Shown here: piece after piece, positions 57,199-64,000 of the stretch | Numbering within the stretch: the first letter of the stretch is position 1 | How the letters are laid out: the number at the start of each line of letters is the position of its first letter | Made by a program: the position numbers and the translations under genes | Source of the DNA: Streptomyces sp. NK08204 | Lineage (GTDB): Bacteria > Actinomycetota > Actinomycetes > Streptomycetales > Streptomycetaceae | Assembly (NCBI RefSeq): GCF_020400585.1 | Contig: NZ_JAINVF010000005.1 | Location: forward strand, 186,001 to 250,000 | Direction: 5' to 3' | Length of the DNA: 64,000 nt | The notes under the pieces: generated by a model | Database searches by the model: none | What the model was told of the DNA's origin: nothing | Seen by the model: the letters and a program-made list of their open reading frames with translations, nothing else

Positions 57199-58665
57199 GT
57201 GCCGAACCCCAACGATGACACTTCCTCTGCCCTGAACCAGGCGCAGCGGCGCGCGGTGAGCGAGCTGCTGCGGGTGGCCCCCGTCGCCGACGACCTCGCC
57301 CGCCGATTCCAGGAGGCCGGGTTCTCTCTCGCCCTGGTCGGCGGCTCGGTACGCGACGCGCTGCTCGGTCGGCTCGGGAACGACCTGGACTTCACCACCG
57401 ACGCCCGCCCCGAGGACGTACTGAAGATCGTGCGGCCCTGGGCGGATGCCGTCTGGGAGGTGGGGATCGCCTTCGGCACCGTCGGCGCGCAGAAGCGGGC
57501 CCGGGTCCAGGACACGGACTGGAACTTCCAGATCGAGATCACCACCTATCGGTCGGAGGCCTACGACCGCACCTCGCGCAAGCCCGAGGTGTCGTACGGC
57601 GACTCCATCGAGGAGGATCTTGTCCGCCGTGACTTCACGGTCAACGCGATGGCCGTCGCACTGCCGGAGAAGGAGTTCATCGACCCGTACGGCGGCCTGG
57701 AGGACCTGGCGGCCCGAGTGCTGCGCACGCCCGGCACGCCGGAGGAGTCGTTCTCGGACGACCCGCTGCGGATGATGCGTGCCGCCCGGTTCGCTGCCCA
57801 GCTCGACTTCGAGGTGGCTGCGGAGGTCGTCACCGCGATGAAGGACATGGCCGGGCGGATCGAGATCGTCTCGGCCGAGCGGGTCCGGGACGAGCTGAAC
57901 AAGCTGATCCTCTCCACGCACCCCCGCAAGGGCCTGACCCTGCTGGTCGACACCGGGCTCGCCGACCACGTCCTGCCCGAGCTGCCGGCGCTGCGCCTGG
58001 AGAGCGACGAGCACCACCGGCACAAGGACGTCTACGAACACACGCTGATCGTGCTCGAGCAGGCGATGGCGCTGGAGCAGAGCGGCCCCGACCTCACGCT
58101 TCGGCTGGCCGCGCTGCTGCACGACATCGGCAAGCCGCGCACGCGCCGCTTCGAGAAGGACGGCCGGGTCTCGTTCCATCATCATGAGGTGGTCGGCGCG
58201 AAGATGACCAAGAAGCGTATGACCGCGTTGAAGTACTCCAACGAACTGGTGAAGGACGTCTCGCGGCTGGTCGAACTTCATCTGCGTTTCCACGGCTACG
58301 GCACCGGGGAGTGGACGGACTCGGCGGTGCGCCGCTACGTCCGTGACGCAGGCCCCCTGCTGGAGCGCCTGCACAGCCTGACCCGATCCGACTGCACCAC
58401 CCGGAACAAGCGCAAGGCCACCGCGCTGTCCCGGGCCTACGACGGCCTGGAGGCGCGCATCGCCCAGCTCCAGGAACAGGAGGAGCTGGACGCGATCCGC
58501 CCGGACCTCGACGGTAACGAGATCATGGAGATCCTTGGCGTCGCCCCCGGCCCCGCCGTCGGCCAGGCGTACAAGCACATGCTGGAGCTGCGCCTGGAGA
58601 ACGGTCCGATGGAGCGTGAGGCCGCGGTTGCGGCGCTCAAGGAGTGGTGGGCCGAACAGGGCTGA
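57199..58665 (+). CDS. pcnA: CCA tRNA nucleotidyltransferase
   Basis: This class II nucleotidyltransferase adds CCA to tRNA 3' ends. It has 488 residues from GTG 57199. Nucleotidyltransferase motifs are LVGGSVRDALLGRLGNDLDF and the template motif EDLVRRDFTVNAMAVAL. A C-terminal HD phosphohydrolase domain is present (LAALLHDIGKPRTRRF, HHHEVVGAKM). The longer upstream frame is not conserved-looking. It is important because tRNA genes here do not encode CCA. Confidence 0.96.
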   Translation: MPNPNDDTSSALNQAQRRAVSELLRVAPVADDLARRFQEAGFSLALVGGSVRDALLGRLGNDLDFTTDARPEDVLKIVRPWADAVWEVGIAFGTVGAQKRARVQDTDWNFQIEITTYRSEAYDRTSRKPEVSYGDSIEEDLVRRDFTVNAMAVALPEKEFIDPYGGLEDLAARVLRTPGTPEESFSDDPLRMMRAARFAAQLDFEVAAEVVTAMKDMAGRIEIVSAERVRDELNKLILSTHPRKGLTLLVDTGLADHVLPELPALRLESDEHHRHKDVYEHTLIVLEQAMALEQSGPDLTLRLAALLHDIGKPRTRRFEKDGRVSFHHHEVVGAKMTKKRMTALKYSNELVKDVSRLVELHLRFHGYGTGEWTDSAVRRYVRDAGPLLERLHSLTRSDCTTRNKRKATALSRAYDGLEARIAQLQEQEELDAIRPDLDGNEIMEILGVAPGPAVGQAYKHMLELRLENGPMEREAAVAALKEWWAEQG

Positions 58666-58684
58666 GGCCATGCGTCAGGGCTGT

Positions 58685-58698
58685 GTTTCACGTGAAAC
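58685..58698. other. parS after pcnA
   Basis: An exact GTTTCACGTGAAAC, with a second copy 28 bases further on. Both lie between convergent genes. Confidence 0.95.
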
Positions 58699-58717
58699 AC
58701 ACCCCCAGACGCAATCG

Positions 58718-58749
58718 AGGGGCGATGTTTCACGTGAAACATCGCCCCT
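58718..58749. other. parS (58727-58740) inside a 32-bp perfect palindrome
   Basis: The parS core is flanked on both sides by AGGGGCGAT/ATCGCCCCT, so the whole 32 bases form one perfect palindrome between convergent genes. In RNA it would be a strong hairpin, so it probably also acts as a bidirectional terminator. Confidence 0.9.
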
Positions 58750-58766
58750 TGCCGTCTCGGTGGCTG

Positions 58767-59339
58767 CTACTTCTTGTAGTCCTTCAGGCAGAGCAGGAAG
58801 TCGCTGCCGCGCTTCTGCTCGGTGTAGGCGTACTGGAAGTCCTTGGCCTTGGTCTGGCATGTGATCTGCGCCGAGGCTCTGGAGAAAGAGCCATCGACCT
58901 TGGCCAGCACCACATACTGGGCCTTCGACGAGCCGCAGTCGACGACCTCGAGGTCCGGGCTGGTGTCGCTGCTGCTGCCACGGTGCATGCAGTCGCCGAC
59001 CTTTGCCGTGTCGGCATCGTTCCGGCTGGCCAGATAGCCGCCGACGGCCACGCTGAGGCCGATCACGACGATGGCGATGTTTTTGATCGTCTTGAAGCTG
59101 AGCTTGCGTCGGGGCTGCGGGGGCACCGGAGCATACGGAGCGCCGCCCTGCTGCGGGTAGCCGGGCTGCGGCGGGTACGGAGCCTGACCCTGCTGGGGAT
59201 AGCCGGGCTGCGGCGGGTACGGAGCCTGGCCCTGCTGCGGGTAGGGGGCTTGACCCTGCTGCGGGTAGCCGCCCTGCTGCGGATGGCCTCCTTGCGGCGG
59301 GTACGGAGCCTGACCCTGGAGCGGCGGCGGAGTAGTCAC
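58767..59339 (-). CDS. LppU/SCO3897 family membrane protein
   Basis: The protein has 190 residues from GTG 59339. A Pro/Gln/Tyr/Gly-rich cytoplasmic part (repeats of PQQGQAPYP) occupies residues 1-75, then one membrane helix (IKNIAIVVIGLSVAVGGYLA) and an outside domain with four Cys (VGDCMHRGSS, VVDCGSSKAQ, QITCQTKAKD, FLLCLKDYKK) that probably form two disulfides. The gene position matches SCO3897. The function is unknown. Confidence 0.88.
   Translation of the reverse strand: MTTPPPLQGQAPYPPQGGHPQQGGYPQQGQAPYPQQGQAPYPPQPGYPQQGQAPYPPQPGYPQQGGAPYAPVPPQPRRKLSFKTIKNIAIVVIGLSVAVGGYLASRNDADTAKVGDCMHRGSSSDTSPDLEVVDCGSSKAQYVVLAKVDGSFSRASAQITCQTKAKDFQYAYTEQKRGSDFLLCLKDYKK
59161..59244. repeat. Two 42-bp tandem repeats in the LppU-like gene
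   Basis: Units 59161-59202 and 59203-59244 are nearly identical, with shorter partial copies on both sides to about 59319. They encode the PQPGYPQQGQAPYP steps. Confidence 0.88.
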
Positions 59340-59440
59340 TTTGGGGGTCCCCCTGGAACGTTGGTTCGCATAGCACTGGGTAAGACCCAAGTAAGTTAGC
59401 GGCTGACAATGACACCCCTGTAACTCAGGGGGACTCTGTG

Positions 59441-60718
59441 TCATTGATGTGACACTCTGCGCCGCTCAAAGCGGCCCATAAACACAGCAACCGTCCCGTA
59501 GACAACAGCGACCGCGACAACAAGAGGCGCAGAGCGGCCGTCCGGCGGGAGCATCAGGGCAGCCACTCCGGCGGCGCCGACGAAGGCGACGTTGAAGAGG
59601 ACGTCGTAGACGGAGAAGATCCGGCCCCGGAAGCCATCGTCCACGGACGCCTGGACGATGGTGTCCGTGGAGATCTTGGCGCCCTGGGTGATCAGACCCA
59701 GCACGAAGGCCGCGACCAGCAGGGGGCCGGTGGCGAACGGCAGACCGAGCGCTGGTTCCAGGACCATGGCGGCGCCGGAGCAGACCGCGATCCAGCGGCC
59801 AGGGCCGAACCGCCCCGCCGCCCACGGTGTCACCACGGCAGCCGTGAAGAAACCCGCTGCGGACACCGCCAGTGCGAGGCCGAGCAGCCTGAGTCCCTCG
59901 TCGGGATTCGCGGCGAGGCTGTACCGGCAGAGCATGAGCAGCAGGACGAGCAGCGCGCCGTAGCAGAAGCGCATCAGCGTCATCGAGGCCAGCGCCCAGA
60001 CGGCTTCCCGGCGCCGGGGACCGGCCAGATGCCTGACGGCCGCCAGCAGATCGCGCGCGGTGACGGCGAGCGCGGTCCGCAGGTGGGGCCGTGTCGACCC
60101 CCGGTCGGGGCCGAGCAGGTCCGGAGCCATGCTCAGTGCGGTCAACGCGGCGCACAGATAGAGGAAGGCACCCAGCAGCACCACCGTGGCATCGGAGCCC
60201 GAAGCGGCGAGCCGGACGGCGAAGGCGAGGCCGCCACCCGCGGTCGCGGCGAGCGTTCCGGCCGTCGGGGAGAGGGAGTTGGCGAGCACCAGGCGGTCGG
60301 CGTCGACCACGCGCGGCAGAGCCGCGGAAAGCCCGGCGAGGACGAAACGGTTGACGGCCGTGACGCACAGCGCGGAGGCGTAGAACAGCCAGTCCGGGAC
60401 ATGGCTGACCATCAGCCCGGCGGTCATCACGGCCAGGAGGGCCCGCAGCAGATTGCCGTGCACGAAGACCTGTCGGCGCCGCCACCGGTCCAGCAGAACG
60501 CCGGCGAACGGGCCGACCAGCGAGTACGGGAGCAGCAGGACCGCCATCGCCGAGGCGATCGCGGCGGGTGTGGCCTGCTTCTCCGGGGAGAAGACGACGT
60601 ACGCCGCGAGCGCGACCTGGTAGACGCCGTCGGCGCCCTGGGAGAGCAGGCGCACCGACAGCAGGCGCCGGAAGTTCCGCAGACGGAGCAGGACGCGCAG
60701 GTCACGGACGACGGGCAT
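59441..60718 (-). CDS. MFS transporter
   Basis: This twelve-helix major facilitator has 425 residues from ATG 60718. The N-terminal half has SQGADGVYQVALAAYVVFSP and the loop 2-3 motif FAGVLLDRWRRRQVFVHGNL. The middle basic loop is HLAGPRRREAVWAL. It resembles drug or metabolite exporters. The start at ATG 60718 is 22 bases after a strong terminator; GTG 60733 is also possible. The substrate is unknown. Confidence 0.9.
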   Translation of the reverse strand: MPVVRDLRVLLRLRNFRRLLSVRLLSQGADGVYQVALAAYVVFSPEKQATPAAIASAMAVLLLPYSLVGPFAGVLLDRWRRRQVFVHGNLLRALLAVMTAGLMVSHVPDWLFYASALCVTAVNRFVLAGLSAALPRVVDADRLVLANSLSPTAGTLAATAGGGLAFAVRLAASGSDATVVLLGAFLYLCAALTALSMAPDLLGPDRGSTRPHLRTALAVTARDLLAAVRHLAGPRRREAVWALASMTLMRFCYGALLVLLLMLCRYSLAANPDEGLRLLGLALAVSAAGFFTAAVVTPWAAGRFGPGRWIAVCSGAAMVLEPALGLPFATGPLLVAAFVLGLITQGAKISTDTIVQASVDDGFRGRIFSVYDVLFNVAFVGAAGVAALMLPPDGRSAPLVVAVAVVYGTVAVFMGRFERRRVSHQ

Positions 60719-60740
60719 GGGGCACAGCCTCACACATGCG

Positions 60741-60774
60741 GAGGGTCCCCGGGTCGTGGAACCCGGGGACCCTC
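60741..60774 (-). terminator. Terminator between ino1 and the MFS gene
   Basis: GAGGGTCCCCGGGT and ACCCGGGGACCCTC form a perfect 14-bp stem with a 6-base loop, 38 bases after the inositol-phosphate synthase stop and just before the MFS start, so the MFS gene has almost no room for its own promoter and may depend on read-through or be leaderless. Confidence 0.85.
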
Positions 60775-60812
60775 ACAGCCCTGGCAGGAGCGTTGTCGGC
60801 GAGCAGCGGTGC

Positions 60813-61895
60813 TTAGCGCTCGACCTCGCCGCGGATGAACTTCTCGACGTTCTCGCGGGCCTCGTCGTCGAAGTACTGGACCGGCGGGGACTTCATGAAG
60901 TACGAGGACGCGGAGAGGATCGGGCCGCCGATGCCGCGGTCCTTGGCGATCTTCGCGGCGCGCAGGGCGTCGATGATGACACCCGCGGAGTTCGGGGAGT
61001 CCCAGACCTCGAGCTTGTACTCCAGGTTCAGCGGGACGTCACCGAAGGCGCGGCCCTCGAGGCGGACGTAGGCCCACTTGCGGTCGTCGAGCCAGGCCAC
61101 GTAGTCGGAGGGGCCGATGTGGACGTTCTTCTCGCCGAGGTCCCGGTCGGGGATCTGGGAGGTGACGGCCTGCGTCTTGGAGATCTTCTTGGACTCCAGG
61201 CGCTCACGCTCGAGCATGTTCTTGAAGTCCATGTTGCCGCCGACGTTCAGCTGCATCGTCCGGTCGAGGATGACACCGCGGTCCTCGAACAGCTTCGCCA
61301 TGACGCGGTGCGTGATGGTGGCGCCGACCTGGGACTTGATGTCGTCACCGACGATCGGCACACCGGCCTCGGTGAACTTGTCGGCCCACTCCTTGGTGCC
61401 GGCGATGAAGACCGGAAGGGCGTTGACGAAGGCGACCTTGGCGTCGATGGCGCACTGCGCGTAGAACTTCGCCGCGTCCTCGGAACCGACGGGCAGGTAG
61501 CAGACCAGGACGTCGACCTGCTTGTCCTTCAGGATCTGGACGACGTCGACCGGCTCGGCGTCGGATTCCTCGATGGTGGCGCGGTAGTACTTGCCGAGGC
61601 CGTCGAGGGTGTGGCCGCGCTGGACGGTGACACCGGTGGTGGGCACGTCGCAGATCTTGATGGTGTTGTTCTCGGAGGCGCCGATGGCGTCGGCGAGGTC
61701 CAGGCCGACCTTCTTGGCGTCGACGTCGAACGCGGCGACGAACTCGACGTCGCGCACGTGGTAGTCACCGAACTGCACGTGCATCAGGCCGGGGACCTTG
61801 GACGCGGGGTCGGCGTCCTTGTAGTACTCGACTCCCTGAACCAGCGACGCGGCGCAGTTGCCCACGCCGACGATGGCTACGCGAACCGATGCCAT
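60813..61895 (-). CDS. ino1: Inositol-3-phosphate synthase
   Basis: The protein has 360 residues from ATG 61895 ([20 protein letters not shown]). It converts glucose 6-phosphate to inositol 3-phosphate, the first step toward mycothiol and inositol lipids. Landmarks are the Rossmann start, [60 protein letters not shown] and [20 protein letters not shown]. It lies 44 bases downstream of padR, probably in one operon. Confidence 0.95.
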   Translation of the reverse strand: MASVRVAIVGVGNCAASLVQGVEYYKDADPASKVPGLMHVQFGDYHVRDVEFVAAFDVDAKKVGLDLADAIGASENNTIKICDVPTTGVTVQRGHTLDGLGKYYRATIEESDAEPVDVVQILKDKQVDVLVCYLPVGSEDAAKFYAQCAIDAKVAFVNALPVFIAGTKEWADKFTEAGVPIVGDDIKSQVGATITHRVMAKLFEDRGVILDRTMQLNVGGNMDFKNMLERERLESKKISKTQAVTSQIPDRDLGEKNVHIGPSDYVAWLDDRKWAYVRLEGRAFGDVPLNLEYKLEVWDSPNSAGVIIDALRAAKIAKDRGIGGPILSASSYFMKSPPVQYFDDEARENVEKFIRGEVER

Positions 61896-61939
61896 TCCGG
61901 TTGCTCCCTGTGTGTACGAGTGAGGCCCTGGCTGGGCCG

Positions 61940-62623
61940 TCACGTGGCGGTGTCGCCGGGCGTATCCGTCCGGGGGGTTTCCCCGGGACGGGGCAGGCCG
62001 CCCGTCGATCCAGTTGTGGTGTCCTGCTGAGCGGACCCCCCGGACACGGAACCTCTCAGGTCCCGCCCGGCCCGCTCGCTCTCGATGAGCTCGTTCAGCC
62101 AGCGCACTTCGCGCTCCACGGACTCCATCCCGTGGCGCTGGAGCTCGAGGGTGTAGTCGTCGAGGCGCTCCCGCGTGCGGGCCAGGGAGGCGCGCATCTT
62201 CTCCAGGCGCTCCTCCAGGCGGCTGCGACGGCCCTCCAGTACGCGCATGCGCACATCACGCGAGGTCTGCCCGAAGAAGGCGAACCGTGCGGCGAAGTGC
62301 TCGTCCTCGTACGCGTCGGGACCGGTCTGCGAGAGCAGCTCCTCGAAATGCTCCTTACCTTCGGCCGTCAACCGGTAGACGATCTTGGCGCGGCGCCCGG
62401 CGAGGGGAGCGGTGAGGGCGTCCTCATGGGTGCTTCCGGGTTCCTCGGTCAACCAGCCGTTGGTGACCAGCGTCTTGAGGCAGGGATACAGGGTCCCGTA
62501 GCTGAAGGCACGGAACACACCCAGTGACGTATTGAGTCGCTTACGCAGCTCGTAGCCGTGCATGGGGGACTCGCGCAGCAGGCCGAGCACGGCGAACTCG
62601 AGGATGCCGGAACGTCGGCTCAT
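61940..62623 (-). CDS. PadR family transcriptional regulator
   Basis: The protein has 227 residues from ATG 62623 (GAGAGGAGGCGACG before it). The PadR winged helix is [20 protein letters not shown] to [15 protein letters not shown]. The C-terminal four-helix part ([20 protein letters not shown]) dimerises. A Ser/Gly/Thr-rich tail follows. A 23-bp palindrome 73 bases upstream is a likely operator, so the gene probably represses itself and ino1. Confidence 0.93.
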   Translation of the reverse strand: MSRRSGILEFAVLGLLRESPMHGYELRKRLNTSLGVFRAFSYGTLYPCLKTLVTNGWLTEEPGSTHEDALTAPLAGRRAKIVYRLTAEGKEHFEELLSQTGPDAYEDEHFAARFAFFGQTSRDVRMRVLEGRRSRLEERLEKMRASLARTRERLDDYTLELQRHGMESVEREVRWLNELIESERAGRDLRGSVSGGSAQQDTTTGSTGGLPRPGETPRTDTPGDTAT

Positions 62624-62695
62624 CGTCGCCTCCTCTCGGTCCGCAGTGCCCGCGCACCGCACTCACCACGTCTTCTCAGCGTCTTTATCTCACAC

Positions 62696-62718
62696 TGATG
62701 TATCGACTCGATACATCA
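62696..62718. promoter_or_regulatory. 23-bp palindromic operator upstream of padR
   Basis: The arms TGATGTATCGA and TCGATACATCA are perfect complements around a single C. PadR boxes have the form ATGT-N-ACAT, which is contained here. It lies in the 396-base divergent gap 62624-63019 that also serves the penicillin-binding protein gene; nothing else definite was seen there. Confidence 0.8.
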
Positions 62719-63019
62719 TGACGATAGAACGGCCTTCCGGGTGCGACAAGAGGGAGGGTGGTGAACGGGATCACATCCATGATTCCCGTGAGGTAAGTTG
62801 CCTTCTTTGGGGTGAACTTCCGTATTAGATGCGTTTTGGCGGTGCGTAGTGTGTGCGGCATGCACACCGCCGGGAACCAAGCGACGTCTGGGGAGCGTCG
62901 TCGTCCCCGGTGCAGTACGGGTGAATGCGCAACCGACCACATCCGTACTCCGGGGGGACCGGAAAACAGCCGCCGTTCCAGGCGCGCAGGGGTGCGCCTG
63001 CCCGAGGAGTAGTCGTTCG

Positions 63020-64000
63020 ATGAGCGAGCACCGTCGCAAACCGCCGCAGCCGCAGGGAGGCGGACGTGCCGCGGCCCGACGCGGCCAGTCCGATGCGTCC
63101 TCCGGCCGCCGTGCGGCACCGCGAGGCGCCACCGGGTCTCCTGCCGACTCCTATGGGTCCAGTTCCTATGGGGCGGACTCACGCGACTCGGGGGGTGAGG
63201 AGCGCCCTTACGGCGGCCGTGCCGAGGCCCGCCGGGCGGCGCAGCGAGGCGGTCGGCGCAGAGCCGCCGACAACGCGGCGCCGGGCCGCCGCGGTGGTCC
63301 GGGAGGAACCGGTCCCGGGCGCGGCAGGGGACGGGCGGCGGCAGCGCCGGGCAAGAAGCGGTTCATCGACTACCCGCGCGCGGGCAAGTTCGGCTGGCGC
63401 CGCTGGGTGCCCTCCTGGAAGCTCGTCTCGGGGATGTTCCTCGGCTTCGTCGGCAGCCTGGTCGTGATGGTCGGCGTCGGCTACGCGATGGTGTCCATTC
63501 CCAACGAGAACGACGCGGCCAAGTCCCAGAACAACGTCTACTACTGGGCCGACGGCACCCAGATGGTGGCCACGGGCACCGGTGTGAACCGGCAGAACGT
63601 CAGCATCGACAAGATTCCCAAGGCGATGCAGTTCGCGGTGATCTCGGCCGAGAACAAGTCCTTCTACCAGGACTCGGGCGTCGACCCCATGGGTATCCTG
63701 CGCGCCCTGGCCAACATGGCGCGCGGCGGCCAGACGCAGGGTGGTTCGACGATCACCCAGCAGTACGTCAAGAACACGTACCTCAGCCAGGAACAGACGG
63801 TCACCCGCAAGTTCAAGGAGATGTTCATCTCCATAAAGGTGGGCACGAAGCTCTCCAAGGACGACATCATGCGGGGGTACCTGAACACGTCGTACTTCGG
63901 CCGCGGCGCCTACGGCATCCAGGCCGCCGCGCAGACGTACTACGGCAAGGACGCGGTCCAGCTCACGCGGAGCCAGTGCGCTTTCCTCGCCGCGCTGCTC
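63020..64000 (+). CDS. Class A penicillin-binding protein (5' part, continues past the window)
   Basis: This is a bifunctional peptidoglycan glycosyltransferase/transpeptidase; only the N-terminal 327 residues are visible. A basic Gly/Arg/Ala-rich cytoplasmic tail of about 120 residues is followed by a membrane helix (LVSGMFLGFVGSLVVMVGVG) and the GT51 domain: catalytic Glu in VISAENKSFYQDSGVD, ANMARGGQTQGGSTITQQYV, TRKFKEMFISIKVGTKLS and YLNTSYFGRGAYGIQAAAQT. ATG 63020 follows GAGGAG at 10 bases. The transpeptidase domain is beyond position 64000. Confidence 0.95.
   Translation, partial: MSEHRRKPPQPQGGGRAAARRGQSDASSGRRAAPRGATGSPADSYGSSSYGADSRDSGGEERPYGGRAEARRAAQRGGRRRAADNAAPGRRGGPGGTGPGRGRGRAAAAPGKKRFIDYPRAGKFGWRRWVPSWKLVSGMFLGFVGSLVVMVGVGYAMVSIPNENDAAKSQNNVYYWADGTQMVATGTGVNRQNVSIDKIPKAMQFAVISAENKSFYQDSGVDPMGILRALANMARGGQTQGGSTITQQYVKNTYLSQEQTVTRKFKEMFISIKVGTKLSKDDIMRGYLNTSYFGRGAYGIQAAAQTYYGKDAVQLTRSQCAFLAALL

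Overview
The window is a stretch of high-GC actinobacterial chromosome carrying a replication origin. It almost certainly comes from a Streptomyces. The evidence is the order rpmH-rnpA-yidD-yidC-jag-rsmG-parA-parB on one side of the origin and dnaA / oriC / dnaN-gnd-recF-dciA-gyrB-gyrA on the other, an origin with about twenty degenerate DnaA boxes, many copies of the Streptomyces parS palindrome GTTTCACGTGAAAC, class E sortases, CrgA, and a SigM/anti-sigma pair beside trxBA. No species is assigned. Gene order matches what I remember of the S. coelicolor SCO3847-SCO3901 interval, with a few additions.

Layout. 1-2.6 kb: the end of a PbpA-type penicillin-binding protein and a PASTA Ser/Thr kinase. 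2.7-3.8 kb: an accessory Mrr-like nuclease fused to a phage-antirepressor-like domain. 3.9-8.2 kb: two class E sortases, a PabA/TrpG amidotransferase, a tiny membrane protein, a frameshifted third sortase remnant, a DUF881 protein and the divisome regulator CrgA. 8.2-12.1 kb: an intergenic DnaA-box cluster, a zinc-ribbon rhomboid protease, a cyclophilin, DUF5324, DUF1801 and AhpD-like proteins. 12.2-26.6 kb is the most accessory part and contains tRNA-Ala, with tRNA-Ile just after its end. It carries an HTH-NB-ARC-TPR protein, an HTH protein, a second membrane kinase, secreted proteins, a UTRA-only GntR protein coupled to a glycosyltransferase, a ferredoxin, and a 1404-residue HTH-NTPase-WD40 protein.

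27.0-46.1 kb is the replication and segregation core: DUF3566, gyrA, gyrB, dciA, recF, gnd, dnaN, oriC, dnaA, then divergently rpmH, rnpA, yidD, yidC, jag, rsmG, parA, parB. 46.4-50.3 kb holds a GNAT acetyltransferase, trxA and trxB (behind a SigR-type promoter), and an ECF sigma factor with its zinc anti-sigma factor. 50.3-56.9 kb holds a pseudokinase with a predicted extracellular domain, the lipid II flippase MurJ and a DUF6049 protein; this is a peptidoglycan-export module whose parts are fused in mycobacteria. 57.2-64 kb holds the CCA-adding enzyme, an LppU/SCO3897-type protein, an MFS transporter, inositol-phosphate synthase, a PadR regulator with a clear palindromic operator upstream, and the start of a class A penicillin-binding protein.

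The genes serve three linked programmes: starting replication and segregating the origin (DnaA, DnaN, gyrase, ParAB with seven exact parS sites), building and decorating the wall (PBPs, kinases, sortases, MurJ, CrgA), and thiol/envelope stress response (trx, SigM, SigR promoter). Most of the window is ordinary core sequence. The less ordinary material is the nuclease fusion, the sortase remnant, the two large STAND-type proteins, a candidate small RNA before tRNA-Ile, an extra-oriC DnaA-box cluster, and parS sites merged with terminator hairpins.
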